This document shows, one piece after another, positions 8,296 through 16,867 of a DNA stretch of 32,947 nt. Under the pieces are notes generated by a model, which made no database searches, was not told where the DNA came from, and saw only the letters and a program-made list of their open reading frames with translations. Source of the stretch: an uncultured Megasphaera sp. (GTDB lineage Bacteria; Bacillota; Negativicutes; Veillonellales; Megasphaeraceae); contig CAKPYN010000024.1 of the NCBI GenBank assembly GCA_934202965.1, forward strand, positions 1 to 32,947. Reading direction: 5' to 3'. Made by a program: the position numbers and the translations under genes. Within the stretch, counting starts at the first letter, position 1; each line of letters opens with the position of its first letter.

Positions 8296-11200
8296 CTATG
8301 ACTGTAAATTCTTTTTGAGAACATCAGAAGGTAAAAAGTTCATTCGTACTGCTAATCGTCTAGCAGCAGGATTAACATCCTCTCCAGTAGCTCTTTCTAT
8401 AAGTGCTCTATAAAAATCGTTTTGCTGAATTTCAGCAGCATCATATATGGTTGAAATAGTTTGGCTATGGTCATTCATCCATTTCAAACATTCTTCATCA
8501 TCTAACAAAATTACCGGAAAAATGCACCGCAGTGTATCCTTTTTAGGACCTTCCTTTTTAAATATGTATTCATCAAAAAAAGATATCCAAAATTTAAACG
8601 CTGGAGCATCAATACTGGATTTAAGAAAAATGCCATATACATCGCAAACTAATTGCGCTAATTCATGGCCAGATTTTTTTAACACGCCAATAAAATTATG
8701 CCATTTCTCTATATCCGTAGGAGTTTGTTTATTCTCTGCTTTTTCCTTCAAATAAGCTTTAACAGCCTCATATGCTCTTGAAGGCCACTGATAAGAGATA
8801 AGCAATCCAACTTGAATATCATAATTATTTAAATCATTGTTAATGACAGATTTCCAACTTCCGGTATCCTTAGTATCTAAATAACTCTTAATTCTACTTT
8901 TGCAATGATCATACAGCTTGCTGTTGGGAACAGTTTGTATTTCTTTTAATACATCAATGGGTAGTGATGAAAGAATAGCATCATCACTAATATCTGCAAC
9001 AGGAAGATCATCGAATGCCGCTTCCCATTGATTAAATTGAATTCCTAAAGTATCTTCTATCATTTTAAGATGAGGGAGAATCCTTATTTCAGTAAATTTG
9101 CACTTTGATGCTATCAATGCATGACAAATAGCTTTATAAAATTCACTATTGCCTAAACCTAAATTATCCATTAATTGTATAAAAAGCCCCGCTGAAGATA
9201 TATATCTTAAAATTACAGACCGAACAGGCTCAATAAGGCGCTTTTGCTCCTCTTCATTGGAAGAAAGAAAGTTGCCTAATCCATTTAATTGACTATACGA
9301 AAAATGAGAATAACCTATAGCGACTAAATCATAATAAAAAGCATTTTGCTTATCCACTTGTGAAAAAATCGAAGCATAGGTAGCCCATGCTAAATTTTCA
9401 AGTTTTACAACGCCTGGAAATTGCTTTAAAACACCAATAAAGCCTTTAAAGTCATCATAATTGGTAGTATTTACTACATGTTGCTCTAAAAAAGCTCTAT
9501 ATTCTGATAAATCATACTGACATTTTAATAATTCTTGAATGTAATTAATGTCATTTATATTTTCTATTGGATATTGAATCAAATGCTCATTAATTTGTTT
9601 TGTATCACAAACTACTTTATAATTATATAAACACTTCCCAGAAGACATAAAACTTTTGTACTGATCAAGGCTACATTTTCGTTCACTAAGGAATTCAAAA
9701 ATATTGATTTGGTATTTTTTCATTACAGAATCCAACTGATCGATATTATTTGAAAAAGTATTTGCATTAAATTCTTCATCGCTAATACTGTATAAATTTT
9801 TAATAATGTCTTCAATATATGTAATTTTCTTTTCTTGCGTTATTTTATCGAGCAATATTAACTGATAATCCATAACTTCATGATATTCTCGTCCTTTATC
9901 CCGATTCATTATGCGGATAAAAATATCATCCCATCTATTTTGATAGATGTCCTCACTCTGAAATTTATCCTGACTTAACTGAGATAATGCAATAACAGCA
10001 TTTCCCATATTATTTATATGATTTAAAACTTCTCCTAACATAGAATCAAAATTAGGATTAGCCGAGATTCTTTCAACTTCATTCGTATCTTGATTTTCCA
10101 ATGCCTGCTTCAATGGTCTAGACAAGGCAACTTGAAGTCCCTTGTCTAGAGGCACTTGATAAATCAAGGATGCGATAGATTTAAAATATTCATCTCCTCC
10201 ATCTTGATTAACTAAATAATCTAATGGCTTTAAATAATCAAATTGAGTCAAAGCATCTGTAATATTAGATAAAATATAATTCTGCTTTTTAATAAAAATA
10301 GCAATATATCTTGATTTAATTTGATTATCAACCCCCGACAACTTGATGGTCGCAAACTCATTAATAAATGCAATAATATTCCTAGGTGTGATCACTTCGG
10401 TAAAAGCATCGAAAATTCTTTTCACATAGTCAAATTCAATCTCATCTTGAACGGATTTAAAAGCATCTGTCCAACGATTTCTAAAAAAAGCTTCCCAATC
10501 GCTTAAAACAGGTAACGAGACACGAAATACTAAAGAAAACGTCTTTTGTATAAAATCATCAACCAGAGCCAATCGATTAATTTTTTCTGTATCATATGTA
10601 GTCATTTTTTTATCAGTATCATTTGCGGTATTTGATTCATTCTCCTCTTCCTGATAAAAAGCATCTCTAATTTTATTCTTGTCAAACGGCACTAAAACAA
10701 GGATATTATGCAATTCAGCTGCACTTGAAAAGCACATATGAATCGTAGCCCATATGTCTTTAACTTTTTCCTTATTCATTCGATCAATGTTATCTATTAC
10801 GATAACCAACTTATTTTTCTGAAGCCCATCGTCAAGCGCATGAAGGAAGTTTTTAAATGAATTAGACGACGGATTAAATTGATTTATTCTTTTTGTCGTA
10901 GTATTTTTTTCTTCATTTTTCCGATAGACTTGTAATGTCTTATTTTTTAAGCAAGAAAAAAATAATTTTACATTCTTTATCCACTCGCCAGCTTGACTTT
11001 GTCTGTTAGCTTGTTTAAATGCACCTAAAATAATAATGACCAATGCTATGAAAAAAAATAATTCTGGTATTGCTTTCAAAATCCATCCCATTAAGGAAAA
11101 ATTTTGAAACAGAAAATAATTTTTAATAATATCACTTTTTCCAATAAATTCAATTACTGGAAAACAAACTATCCCTAATACAGCCCAAAAAAAGGCCCAT

Positions 11201-11613
11201 GAAAACTCAGGACTCTGAACAGTCCGTACTAACACTTCTGTTCCTAATGTTTCTTCCCTAATATTTGCCAACTTCTCTTTACATGTACTACAAATCTCTT
11301 TTTCCTCAACGAAATCTGAAAGTTCTTCAATAATAGCTCGTCGATGTAAATCCTCTTGATGTCCCCAGGCATCATAAAGAAAAAAAGAGTAACCTTTACC
11401 TTTTAGTTTTTTTTCTAGGATTTTTACTAAATTGCTTTTCCCAGTTCCCCATCCGCCTTCAATACCTATAAGTCGTATTGATAATTCTTTATTATCAATA
11501 TTCAGAATCAAATTTTTAATTGACTCTGCGATATGGTCTTGTGATTGGCTGGCAAATTTATCTTTGCCAACAGGAACATTTTGCAGAATTTTAGGAGTTA
11601 CTATATCAGACAT
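8296..11613 (-). CDS. KAP-family P-loop NTPase with membrane insert
   Basis: A 1105-residue protein. Walker A is GGWGTGKS (53-60), and Walker B is LVIVIDNIDRM (269-279), with the D-x-x-D arrangement typical of KAP NTPases. Between them lie two hydrophobic segments (about 136-157 and 185-199), matching the transmembrane insertion known for this family, so it is probably tethered to the inner membrane. The remaining 800 residues are helical-looking and unassigned. Start ATG at 11611-11613 has GAGGTGG upstream. KAP NTPases are known from phage exclusion (PifA) and from many predicted defence loci; no partner nuclease is encoded with it. The nearest intact gene with a defence-like fold is DUF4917. 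The gene appears complete. It is far more AT-rich than the glycogen genes, suggesting acquisition. Confidence 0.85.
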   Translation of the reverse strand: MSDIVTPKILQNVPVGKDKFASQSQDHIAESIKNLILNIDNKELSIRLIGIEGGWGTGKSNLVKILEKKLKGKGYSFFLYDAWGHQEDLHRRAIIEELSDFVEEKEICSTCKEKLANIREETLGTEVLVRTVQSPEFSWAFFWAVLGIVCFPVIEFIGKSDIIKNYFLFQNFSLMGWILKAIPELFFFIALVIIILGAFKQANRQSQAGEWIKNVKLFFSCLKNKTLQVYRKNEEKNTTTKRINQFNPSSNSFKNFLHALDDGLQKNKLVIVIDNIDRMNKEKVKDIWATIHMCFSSAAELHNILVLVPFDKNKIRDAFYQEEENESNTANDTDKKMTTYDTEKINRLALVDDFIQKTFSLVFRVSLPVLSDWEAFFRNRWTDAFKSVQDEIEFDYVKRIFDAFTEVITPRNIIAFINEFATIKLSGVDNQIKSRYIAIFIKKQNYILSNITDALTQFDYLKPLDYLVNQDGGDEYFKSIASLIYQVPLDKGLQVALSRPLKQALENQDTNEVERISANPNFDSMLGEVLNHINNMGNAVIALSQLSQDKFQSEDIYQNRWDDIFIRIMNRDKGREYHEVMDYQLILLDKITQEKKITYIEDIIKNLYSISDEEFNANTFSNNIDQLDSVMKKYQINIFEFLSERKCSLDQYKSFMSSGKCLYNYKVVCDTKQINEHLIQYPIENINDINYIQELLKCQYDLSEYRAFLEQHVVNTTNYDDFKGFIGVLKQFPGVVKLENLAWATYASIFSQVDKQNAFYYDLVAIGYSHFSYSQLNGLGNFLSSNEEEQKRLIEPVRSVILRYISSAGLFIQLMDNLGLGNSEFYKAICHALIASKCKFTEIRILPHLKMIEDTLGIQFNQWEAAFDDLPVADISDDAILSSLPIDVLKEIQTVPNSKLYDHCKSRIKSYLDTKDTGSWKSVINNDLNNYDIQVGLLISYQWPSRAYEAVKAYLKEKAENKQTPTDIEKWHNFIGVLKKSGHELAQLVCDVYGIFLKSSIDAPAFKFWISFFDEYIFKKEGPKKDTLRCIFPVILLDDEECLKWMNDHSQTISTIYDAAEIQQNDFYRALIERATGEDVNPAARRLAVRMNFLPSDVLKKNLQS

Positions 11614-12037
11614 TTTTCCACCTCATCTAACAAAGAATCTGTCTCGATTGCATTCGAATCTACTAACAATCGCGTTTTTTCGATTCATTGCGCTCTCACT
11701 TTAATTATCATGACAATCGATTCCACCGAAAAGCCAGTTCATCGCTCGTGTAGCAGAGAAAAAGTTGCAAAGTGCTGCCAAAAAACGTTCTTTCCCATTT
11801 TAACAATATGGCCAATCACCAATTATCTGTCCATCCAAAAGTGTCTTTTGTAATTTCAATAATAGCAATAGTGAGTTAAACAATCCGCCACAATAAATTG
11901 GTTCTAGTGCCACAGTAATCCCTCGAATTTTCGGAAATAAAAATTCTTTTCTATCTGGGGTGAATAATTGTTCCATTTCACGGAGTAATATCTTACAGCT
12001 ATGCTCATCTGATTTTCCATTCGTAAAATAATATAAG
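11614..12037 (-). other. Decayed stretch with an unassigned open-frame remnant
   Basis: No complete gene. A minus-strand frame without a start codon runs from about 12039 to a TAA at 11800. It encodes DLYYFTNGKSDEHSCKILL, then FLFPKIRGITVALEP and GGLFNSLLLLLKLQ. I do not recognise it; it could be a later part of the adjacent truncated AAA ATPase. It is bounded on both sides by copies of the 14-mer repeat at 11764 and 12046. The strip 11614-11760 is otherwise featureless and should contain the KAP promoter, which I could not pick out. Confidence 0.4.
11764..11777 (+). repeat. Copy 2 of the GTTGTAAAGTGCTG dispersed repeat (one mismatch)
   Basis: Reads GTTGCAAAGTGCTG. It is preceded by an A-rich run as in the other two copies. 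It lies at the far end of the unassigned remnant. Confidence 0.75.
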
Positions 12038-12196
12038 TCAAAAAAGTTGTAAAGTGCTGTATAAAAAAATAGCTTCTAATATCGCCGATTTACCGGAATT
12101 ATTCTTCCCGCCGATTAACGTAATTGGCATAATATGTTTCATAGTAAATGAATCAAAACATCGGAATTTTTGTAATGTAAGTTGGGTAATCATCAT
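12038..12196 (-). pseudogene. N-terminal stump of an AAA/OLD-like ATPase
   Basis: The frame begins MITQLTLQKFRCFDSF (ATG at 12191-12193, with GGAGGTG six bases upstream; a second ATG precedes it directly). It continues to a clear Walker A, GGKNNSGKSAILEAIF, then hits TGA at 12038 after only 52 codons. This is the standard opening of SMC/OLD-type ATPases of the AAA_15/AAA_21 kind, which normally run 350-600 residues. Homology stops exactly where the repeat GTTGTAAAGTGCTG begins (12046-12059), so an insertion/deletion at that repeat cut the gene. It starts about 20 bases after the glycosyltransferase stop and was probably in that operon. The original role (anti-phage or other) cannot be known. 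Confidence 0.75.
12046..12059 (+). repeat. Copy 3 of the GTTGTAAAGTGCTG dispersed repeat
   Basis: Identical to copy 1 at 5652. It forms the breakpoint of the AAA ATPase stump: on the minus strand the coding homology ends at it. Confidence 0.8.
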
Positions 12197-12216
12197 TTCA
12201 CCTCCAACTATATTTC

Positions 12217-13344
12217 CTATCGCAAAATATTATGAATCAATGCTTCGTGACTATACTGTTTATTCGCCGCTTCCAAGTTTTGTCTATATACGTCGGCATT
12301 TTTTACTAAATCGTCAACAAATTCTTCCAATTGACGTGCAAACGAATCGACTGTACTTACATCGACAGCAACGCCAATTTTATATTGCTGCAGTACTTCC
12401 GGATTCAATTCAGGAGAAGCTAAGACAGGTTTGTAAAAGCCAATCGCCGTGAACAGCATGGCTCCCCAGTGGTACCGATATCGTTCTGCTGCATACGGCA
12501 TCATAATCGCATCTACGCTGAGTAAGGCTTTTTGCCATTCCAATCCGATTAGATTTTTGTGCCAAAAGGTAATATTTTTGTATGAACTGTATTCTTTAGC
12601 AAATTGTTCAAATAATTCGCCATCTTCCGGCTTAGCAGTTGCTCCTTGAACAATGAGTTCTACGGGCACCGTAAAGTTTGCCTTAGTAAAGGCTTCCAAA
12701 AAAAATCCTAAATTTTTTTCTTTACGAAATTGTCCAAAAAAGCCAATTTTGACAGGAGGCGTAATAGATAAGCGAGTATCTACAGGCAAATCCTGTGGTT
12801 TAAATACAGGCGGTGCTATTAAATCTAAGTTGGTAAGACCGCTGTGTTTAAAATCATTGCGCAGCGTAATGACTTTCAAATGAATATGTTTGTATGGTTC
12901 TACTCGATGGGCTTGTTTTTCAAACTTCGGTTGTTCATGGGGGTTAATACCATGGAAAATCATATAGACTGGAACGGGAGAATCTTTTAGTTTGCTATGC
13001 AAAACGGTTCGGATATATCGCCACGTTCCGGTCGGAATGATAATAGCATCACATGCTCCGGCGCAGGCTTTTTCATACGCAGCATTGAACCAAGCAACAC
13101 GCCGCCGTTCTCGCAATATAGACAGAAAGAGCTTTTTGATTTTGCCGGCTCCGGCGTAGGTAACGACTTTTCCGCCCGTTAAATAGTCTACATCACAATG
13201 ATAGTCCAATTTAAAGGGAAACTGTTCCGGCACAAAAAATACAGGTTCATGACCCTGCCGTTTTAATTCATCTACTAAAATCCGGTCAAATTCCACTTCA
13301 TGTCCTGCCGGCATGACAATGGACTCTAATATAGCTACACGCAT
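12217..13344 (-). CDS. GT4-like glycosyltransferase (GT-B fold)
   Basis: About 375 residues. The start is set at ATG 13342-13344 (MRVAILESIVMPAGHEVEFD) because AAGGAAGGAGC lies upstream, rather than at a farther in-frame start. The N-terminal Rossmann domain carries HEVEFDRILVDELKRQGHEP; the C-terminal domain carries KIGFFGQFRKEKNLGFFLEAF and a donor-site region MPYAAERYRYHWGAMLFTAIG in place of the classic EGFG...E motif. It belongs to a tight minus-strand unit with the HEPN/MNT pair and the WaaE-like GT2, so it probably acts on the same LPS-core-type acceptor. It is followed after 20 bases by the AAA ATPase stump. The sugar transferred is not predictable. Confidence 0.8.
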   Translation of the reverse strand: MRVAILESIVMPAGHEVEFDRILVDELKRQGHEPVFFVPEQFPFKLDYHCDVDYLTGGKVVTYAGAGKIKKLFLSILRERRRVAWFNAAYEKACAGACDAIIIPTGTWRYIRTVLHSKLKDSPVPVYMIFHGINPHEQPKFEKQAHRVEPYKHIHLKVITLRNDFKHSGLTNLDLIAPPVFKPQDLPVDTRLSITPPVKIGFFGQFRKEKNLGFFLEAFTKANFTVPVELIVQGATAKPEDGELFEQFAKEYSSYKNITFWHKNLIGLEWQKALLSVDAIMMPYAAERYRYHWGAMLFTAIGFYKPVLASPELNPEVLQQYKIGVAVDVSTVDSFARQLEEFVDDLVKNADVYRQNLEAANKQYSHEALIHNILR

Positions 13345-13376
13345 AACGCAAAAAGCTCCTTCCTTTTGCAAGAAAA

Positions 13377-13763
13377 TTATTTTCTTAATCGATCTAACCA
13401 ATTATGCAACACCGTATCATATACAGGCAACCGTTTCAATAAACTTTCGATAAAAGATTCATCATACGTACGAGTTGTCAAGTTGCGGTCATCGGCCATT
13501 TTTAATGTTTGTTCTGTTTCTTCATCAGAAAGGACCTCGACTTCACGGCACGAACGGATGACTTTTTTGGGAGATGCTGCATCAATTCCTTCATGTATGT
13601 AAAGATATTCTTTCGCACATTTCCATGTAAGTTCAAAGATAAATTCAAAGCGTTGAATCAGTGCATCTCTTTCTATTTCTGTCAAGTTTTGTCGAGATGC
13701 TAATTCATGAAATTTTGTCAACGCGCGGAGGGCTAATTCATATCGTTCGATAATTCTTTCCAT
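13377..13763 (-). CDS. HI0074-type HEPN protein, partner of MNT nucleotidyltransferase
   Basis: A helical protein of 128 residues of the nucleotidyltransferase substrate-binding (HI0074/HepT-like) family. Family marks are RFEFIFELTWKCAKEYL and DDRNLTTRTYDE near the C-terminus. In HEPN RNases the latter site reads R-N-x-x-x-H-x-Y; here the His position is Arg (RNLTTRTY), so ribonuclease activity is doubtful. Start ATG 13761-13763 is chosen for GGAAGG six bases upstream. It overlaps the end of the MNT gene by 31 bases, the usual arrangement of HEPN/MNT toxin-antitoxin pairs, and is followed closely by the GT4-like gene. It may be a toxin-antitoxin remnant or a non-toxic pair co-opted into the operon. 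Confidence 0.85.
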   Translation of the reverse strand: MERIIERYELALRALTKFHELASRQNLTEIERDALIQRFEFIFELTWKCAKEYLYIHEGIDAASPKKVIRSCREVEVLSDEETEQTLKMADDRNLTTRTYDESFIESLLKRLPVYDTVLHNWLDRLRK

Positions 13764-14041
13764 ACAATTCCTTCCTTTCGTATACGTTGGCATAAAACCG
13801 TTCCTGCATGATTCATATCGACGACATCAATACGACGCGGAATAGTAGATTCTTCTAATTTTTCTCGCAACAACGTAATTTCGTACGAAATGTCTCTATT
13901 TCCCTCTATGGCAATGTTAATATCAGAACTTCGTTTTTGCTCTCCTCGTGCCCAAGAACCGAAAAGGTAAATTCGCACATTCTGTGTAGAAAAATGTTGT
14001 AAAACAATCGTTTTGACACGTTGAATTAAGGTGTTCTCCAT
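13733..14041 (-). CDS. MNT-type minimal nucleotidyltransferase
   Basis: 102 residues. The nucleotidyltransferase signature GS-x10-D-x-D is present as GSWARGEQKRSSDIN: the second Asp is replaced by Asn. In MntA-type antitoxins these Asp residues bind the metal and allow AMPylation of the HEPN toxin, so activity may be reduced or lost. ATG 14039-14041, one base after the stop of the upstream glycosyltransferase, is preferred (GGAAAG upstream); an in-frame GTG at 14053 is the alternative. It overlaps the HEPN gene, and the pair sits inside a glycosyltransferase operon rather than alone. Confidence 0.85.
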   Translation of the reverse strand: MENTLIQRVKTIVLQHFSTQNVRIYLFGSWARGEQKRSSDINIAIEGNRDISYEITLLREKLEESTIPRRIDVVDMNHAGTVLCQRIRKEGIVWKELSNDMN

Positions 14042-14042
14042 A

Positions 14043-14804
14043 TTACTTTCCACCGTTTTTTCGCTGCAGCTCGTGCAATTTCAAATATTTCAGCATCGTG
14101 TAAAAGAAGTGGGTACAGCATAAATAAGAACCAATGCCGCCGTCTAAAAATCCTTTACGCAGTACAAACATCTTAAAAAATCCGCCAATGCTGTGCAGTA
14201 AAATGCCCGGCAGTGATGTTCGTTTTCCCCGTTTATACGCATCTTCTGCCCAAATTGTCGTATATAAACAAAGTTTTTCTTCCCATTCATGCCAATCTGC
14301 ATAGGTGTGATGTTCAATATGTCCCGGCAGTCTTTTTGTCGGCAAGCTGCATTCCGGATGCTCATGTACTTTGTTGACCCAAGTTACTTGCGTACGCGGA
14401 AACATGCGCAGCACATGGTCAGGATATAATACGCCATAATTAAATGTAACACCGAAAGCAACGGATTTTCTTGTCAGCGCATACTGCATATCTAATGTTC
14501 CATGTTCTACGACTTGGCAAACAGCATGCCGCAGCTCATCATTGAGCCGTTCATCGGCATCGAGATACAACACCCAATCTGCCTGCGTTTTCTCCAATGC
14601 AAAATTACGCTGTGCTGAAAAATCGTCATCCCAAGCTCTGAAGTATACTGCTGCTCCTTCTTGCTTTGCCAGTTCTACTGTATGATCAGTACTGCCTGAA
14701 TCGACAATAATGACTTCATCGGTACAAGCTTTCGCATTGCGCACTACACTGACTATATTTTCTTCTTCATTTTTAGTTAAAATTAAAATGGCTAAAGAAC
14801 TCAC
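14043..14804 (-). CDS. WaaE-like family 2 glycosyltransferase (LPS core type)
   Basis: A GT-A fold enzyme of about 253 residues resembling the WaaE/KdtX-type beta-glucosyltransferases of LPS inner core. Motifs are LAILILTKNEEENI, IIVDSGSTDHT, DFSAQRNFALE and VLYLDADERL (metal-binding DAD), followed by MFPRTQVTWVNKVHEHPE, which is characteristic of this subfamily. Start GTG 14802-14804 is preferred over an upstream ATG at 14834 because AAAGGAG stands six bases before it. It is the first gene of the unit running through MNT, HEPN and the GT4-like gene, and diverges from the phosphoethanolamine transferase. Its presence supports an outer membrane with LPS. No clear promoter could be chosen for it. 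Confidence 0.85.
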   Translation of the reverse strand: MSSLAILILTKNEEENIVSVVRNAKACTDEVIIVDSGSTDHTVELAKQEGAAVYFRAWDDDFSAQRNFALEKTQADWVLYLDADERLNDELRHAVCQVVEHGTLDMQYALTRKSVAFGVTFNYGVLYPDHVLRMFPRTQVTWVNKVHEHPECSLPTKRLPGHIEHHTYADWHEWEEKLCLYTTIWAEDAYKRGKRTSLPGILLHSIGGFFKMFVLRKGFLDGGIGSYLCCTHFFYTMLKYLKLHELQRKNGGK

Positions 14805-14859
14805 TCTATACTCCTTTATAGACCTGCACTCCATATCTCAACTTGGCACGTACAAACGT

Positions 14860-14889
14860 ATGACACATTGCCAGTATTAATGGTATAAT
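14860..14889 (+). promoter_or_regulatory. Sigma-70-type promoter of the phosphoethanolamine transferase gene
   Basis: ATGACA (14860-14865, one mismatch to TTGACA), an 18-bp spacer, then a perfect TATAAT (14884-14889). A transcript would start about 35 bases before the TTG start codon. Confidence 0.55.
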
Positions 14890-14929
14890 AAATACTACTT
14901 TGAATTTTTTACCACTAGGAGTGACTACT

Positions 14930-16759
14930 TTGAAAAAACTAAAATTACTGATACCGTATGTCATGACATTTGGTATCAGCCTGATTGTATTATTTGGCTT
15001 TTATATGGCTATGAGTGCCGGTCTTCCTCATAAGACTATTTTTTTACAACTGCGCCGCTATGCGGTTTGTGCTGTTTTGCTGAGTATTTCATTTGCCTTA
15101 TGGAAACAATCCGGCCGGACATATGCCCAGCTTATCTCTCATGCTGTCGTAGGGCTGGCATGGATGATTGTGTATCCTTTTACATACTGGCTCACATTTC
15201 ATCAAAATACGCATTTCATTGACAATCATTTTGATATTGCTATGGGCGTATACTTATTTTTATTTTCTACGTCTCTTTCCCAATTATTATATCATACTAC
15301 AAGAATTCCTAAAACCGTTAACCGCTGTATCTTAGCATGTATTCAGACTGTATTACTGTTGCTGCCGCTGCTGCAGATATTTTATTATCTTGTGTATAAA
15401 ACACCGCTGACAGAAGCTGCCTGGGTGGCTGTTTTGCAGACCAACACGGCTGAAGCCTATGAATATTTGATGAAGGTTTGGGGCATACCTGGACTGGGTG
15501 CTTTGGGAATCGTTATTTTGGCCCTGTTTAGTTTCTTTTTCTACTGCCATCGCCATGCAGTTACGCTAACGCCGCTGTCCAAAAAATTGACTATTTTTAC
15601 TGTCGTTTTATGTTTTGCTTCGGTATGGTATGCCCAACGTATTTTCACAGATACAGGTGCGATGTGGGCTCGTCATCAAGCGCAGGAATATTTTGACAAT
15701 GCACGAAAATTTGCATCACTGCACGACAAAAATGCCGCTTATTTGCAGGTCTCGCCATCTGTTCCGGCTTTTCATAAACCAAGTACGATTATCATGGTCA
15801 TCGGGGAGTCGGCTTCACGCAGTTATATGAGTGCCTACTATCCTGTCGAATTGGATACGACGCCATGGATGCGCACTGCTTCTCAAGAGGCCAATTTTAT
15901 TCTCTTCCGGCATGCTTATACGACGATGGTACAGACTGTCGGTTCTCTGGAACGGGCATTAACGGAAAAGAACCAATATAATACAATGGAATTTCATGAA
16001 AGTCTAACGTTGCTCGATATAGCCAAAAAAGCAGGCTATACAACCTATTGGTTCAGCAACCAAGGAACTATCAGTAATGCGGACACGCCAATTACACTCG
16101 TCGCGCAAACGGCAGATCATGCCAAATGGATTGAAGATGAATTGGCTAACAGCACGCATGTCCGCTATGACGGTGATTTACTGCCGTATTTAAAAGAAAT
16201 TAATCCTAATGAAAACAATTTTGTTGTCATTCATATTATGGGCAGTCATGATAATTACGCTAACAGATACCCGCCAGAATTTGCGCGTTGGTCTTCTGAC
16301 GCATCTCGTGACGCTGTACAGGAATATTCTAATTCCTTAGCGTATACAGACTGGGTGCTAGAACAGATTTACCAATATGGTAAAGAACATTTAAACATGC
16401 AGGCCATGCTTTATTTTTCTGATCATGGAGCAGCACCAAAATCTATTCGCCGTCCGGATGGCGCTTCGTTTGCAGCACTTCGTATACCTATGTTTTTATA
16501 TTTATCTGATGAATACATGCAGCTCTATCCCGCAACAACATCTGCACTGCGTGCTCATCAAGATAGTTATTTTACAAATGATTTGATATACGAAATGATA
16601 TGCGGTATATTAAACATTCAATCTAATCATTACTATCCAGCAAATAGTATTGCTAGTCCATCTTATTCATTTACACGAGACACATTAACTACGGATTTAG
16701 GAAAGAAAAAATTAACAGAAGATATTCATGAAGATGAAGTTGTCAATAATAAAGAATAA
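14930..16759 (+). CDS. Phosphoethanolamine transferase (EptA/CptA-like sulfatase fold)
   Basis: About 609 residues. An N-terminal membrane part with about five helices (LIPYVMTFGISLIVLFGFYM onward, to about residue 240) anchors a periplasmic alkaline-phosphatase-fold domain. Catalytic marks are IGESASRSYMSAY (metal Glu and nucleophilic Ser, about residues 293-294), HIMGSHDNYANRYP, and the metal-binding YFSDHGAAP. The enzyme moves phosphoethanolamine from phosphatidylethanolamine to lipid A or core sugars, lowering surface charge and often raising polymyxin resistance; the exact acceptor is inferred. Start TTG 14930-14932 has AGGAG eight bases before it. It diverges from the LPS-core glycosyltransferase, consistent with a shared role in envelope modification. 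The Asp/Glu-rich C-terminal tail is a minor oddity. Confidence 0.85.
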   Translation: MKKLKLLIPYVMTFGISLIVLFGFYMAMSAGLPHKTIFLQLRRYAVCAVLLSISFALWKQSGRTYAQLISHAVVGLAWMIVYPFTYWLTFHQNTHFIDNHFDIAMGVYLFLFSTSLSQLLYHTTRIPKTVNRCILACIQTVLLLLPLLQIFYYLVYKTPLTEAAWVAVLQTNTAEAYEYLMKVWGIPGLGALGIVILALFSFFFYCHRHAVTLTPLSKKLTIFTVVLCFASVWYAQRIFTDTGAMWARHQAQEYFDNARKFASLHDKNAAYLQVSPSVPAFHKPSTIIMVIGESASRSYMSAYYPVELDTTPWMRTASQEANFILFRHAYTTMVQTVGSLERALTEKNQYNTMEFHESLTLLDIAKKAGYTTYWFSNQGTISNADTPITLVAQTADHAKWIEDELANSTHVRYDGDLLPYLKEINPNENNFVVIHIMGSHDNYANRYPPEFARWSSDASRDAVQEYSNSLAYTDWVLEQIYQYGKEHLNMQAMLYFSDHGAAPKSIRRPDGASFAALRIPMFLYLSDEYMQLYPATTSALRAHQDSYFTNDLIYEMICGILNIQSNHYYPANSIASPSYSFTRDTLTTDLGKKKLTEDIHEDEVVNNKE

Positions 16760-16789
16760 TGCATAGGCATACTTCCTCTGGAACAGGCA

Positions 16790-16828
16790 AAAAGATGCAT
16801 ACAGTTCTATTCACTGCATGCATCTTTT
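16790..16828. terminator. Bidirectional terminator between convergent genes
   Basis: An 11-bp stem AAAAGATGCAT (16790-16800) pairs with 16818-16828, extended by CAGT/ACTG inside, leaving a 7-nt loop. The stem itself supplies T-runs on both strands (CTTTTATTTTAT on plus, CTTTTTG on minus). It separates the phosphoethanolamine transferase from the convergent GH13-GH77 gene. Confidence 0.8.
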
Positions 16829-16867
16829 ATTTTATAAAACATTCACATTACTATCCATATTTTCGCA

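Noticed and set aside
14805..14880. TTGAGA and TATAAA on the minus strand considered as promoter of the WaaE-like gene
   Set aside because: The spacer would be only 15 bp and the -10 box would overlap the ribosome-binding site, leaving no leader.
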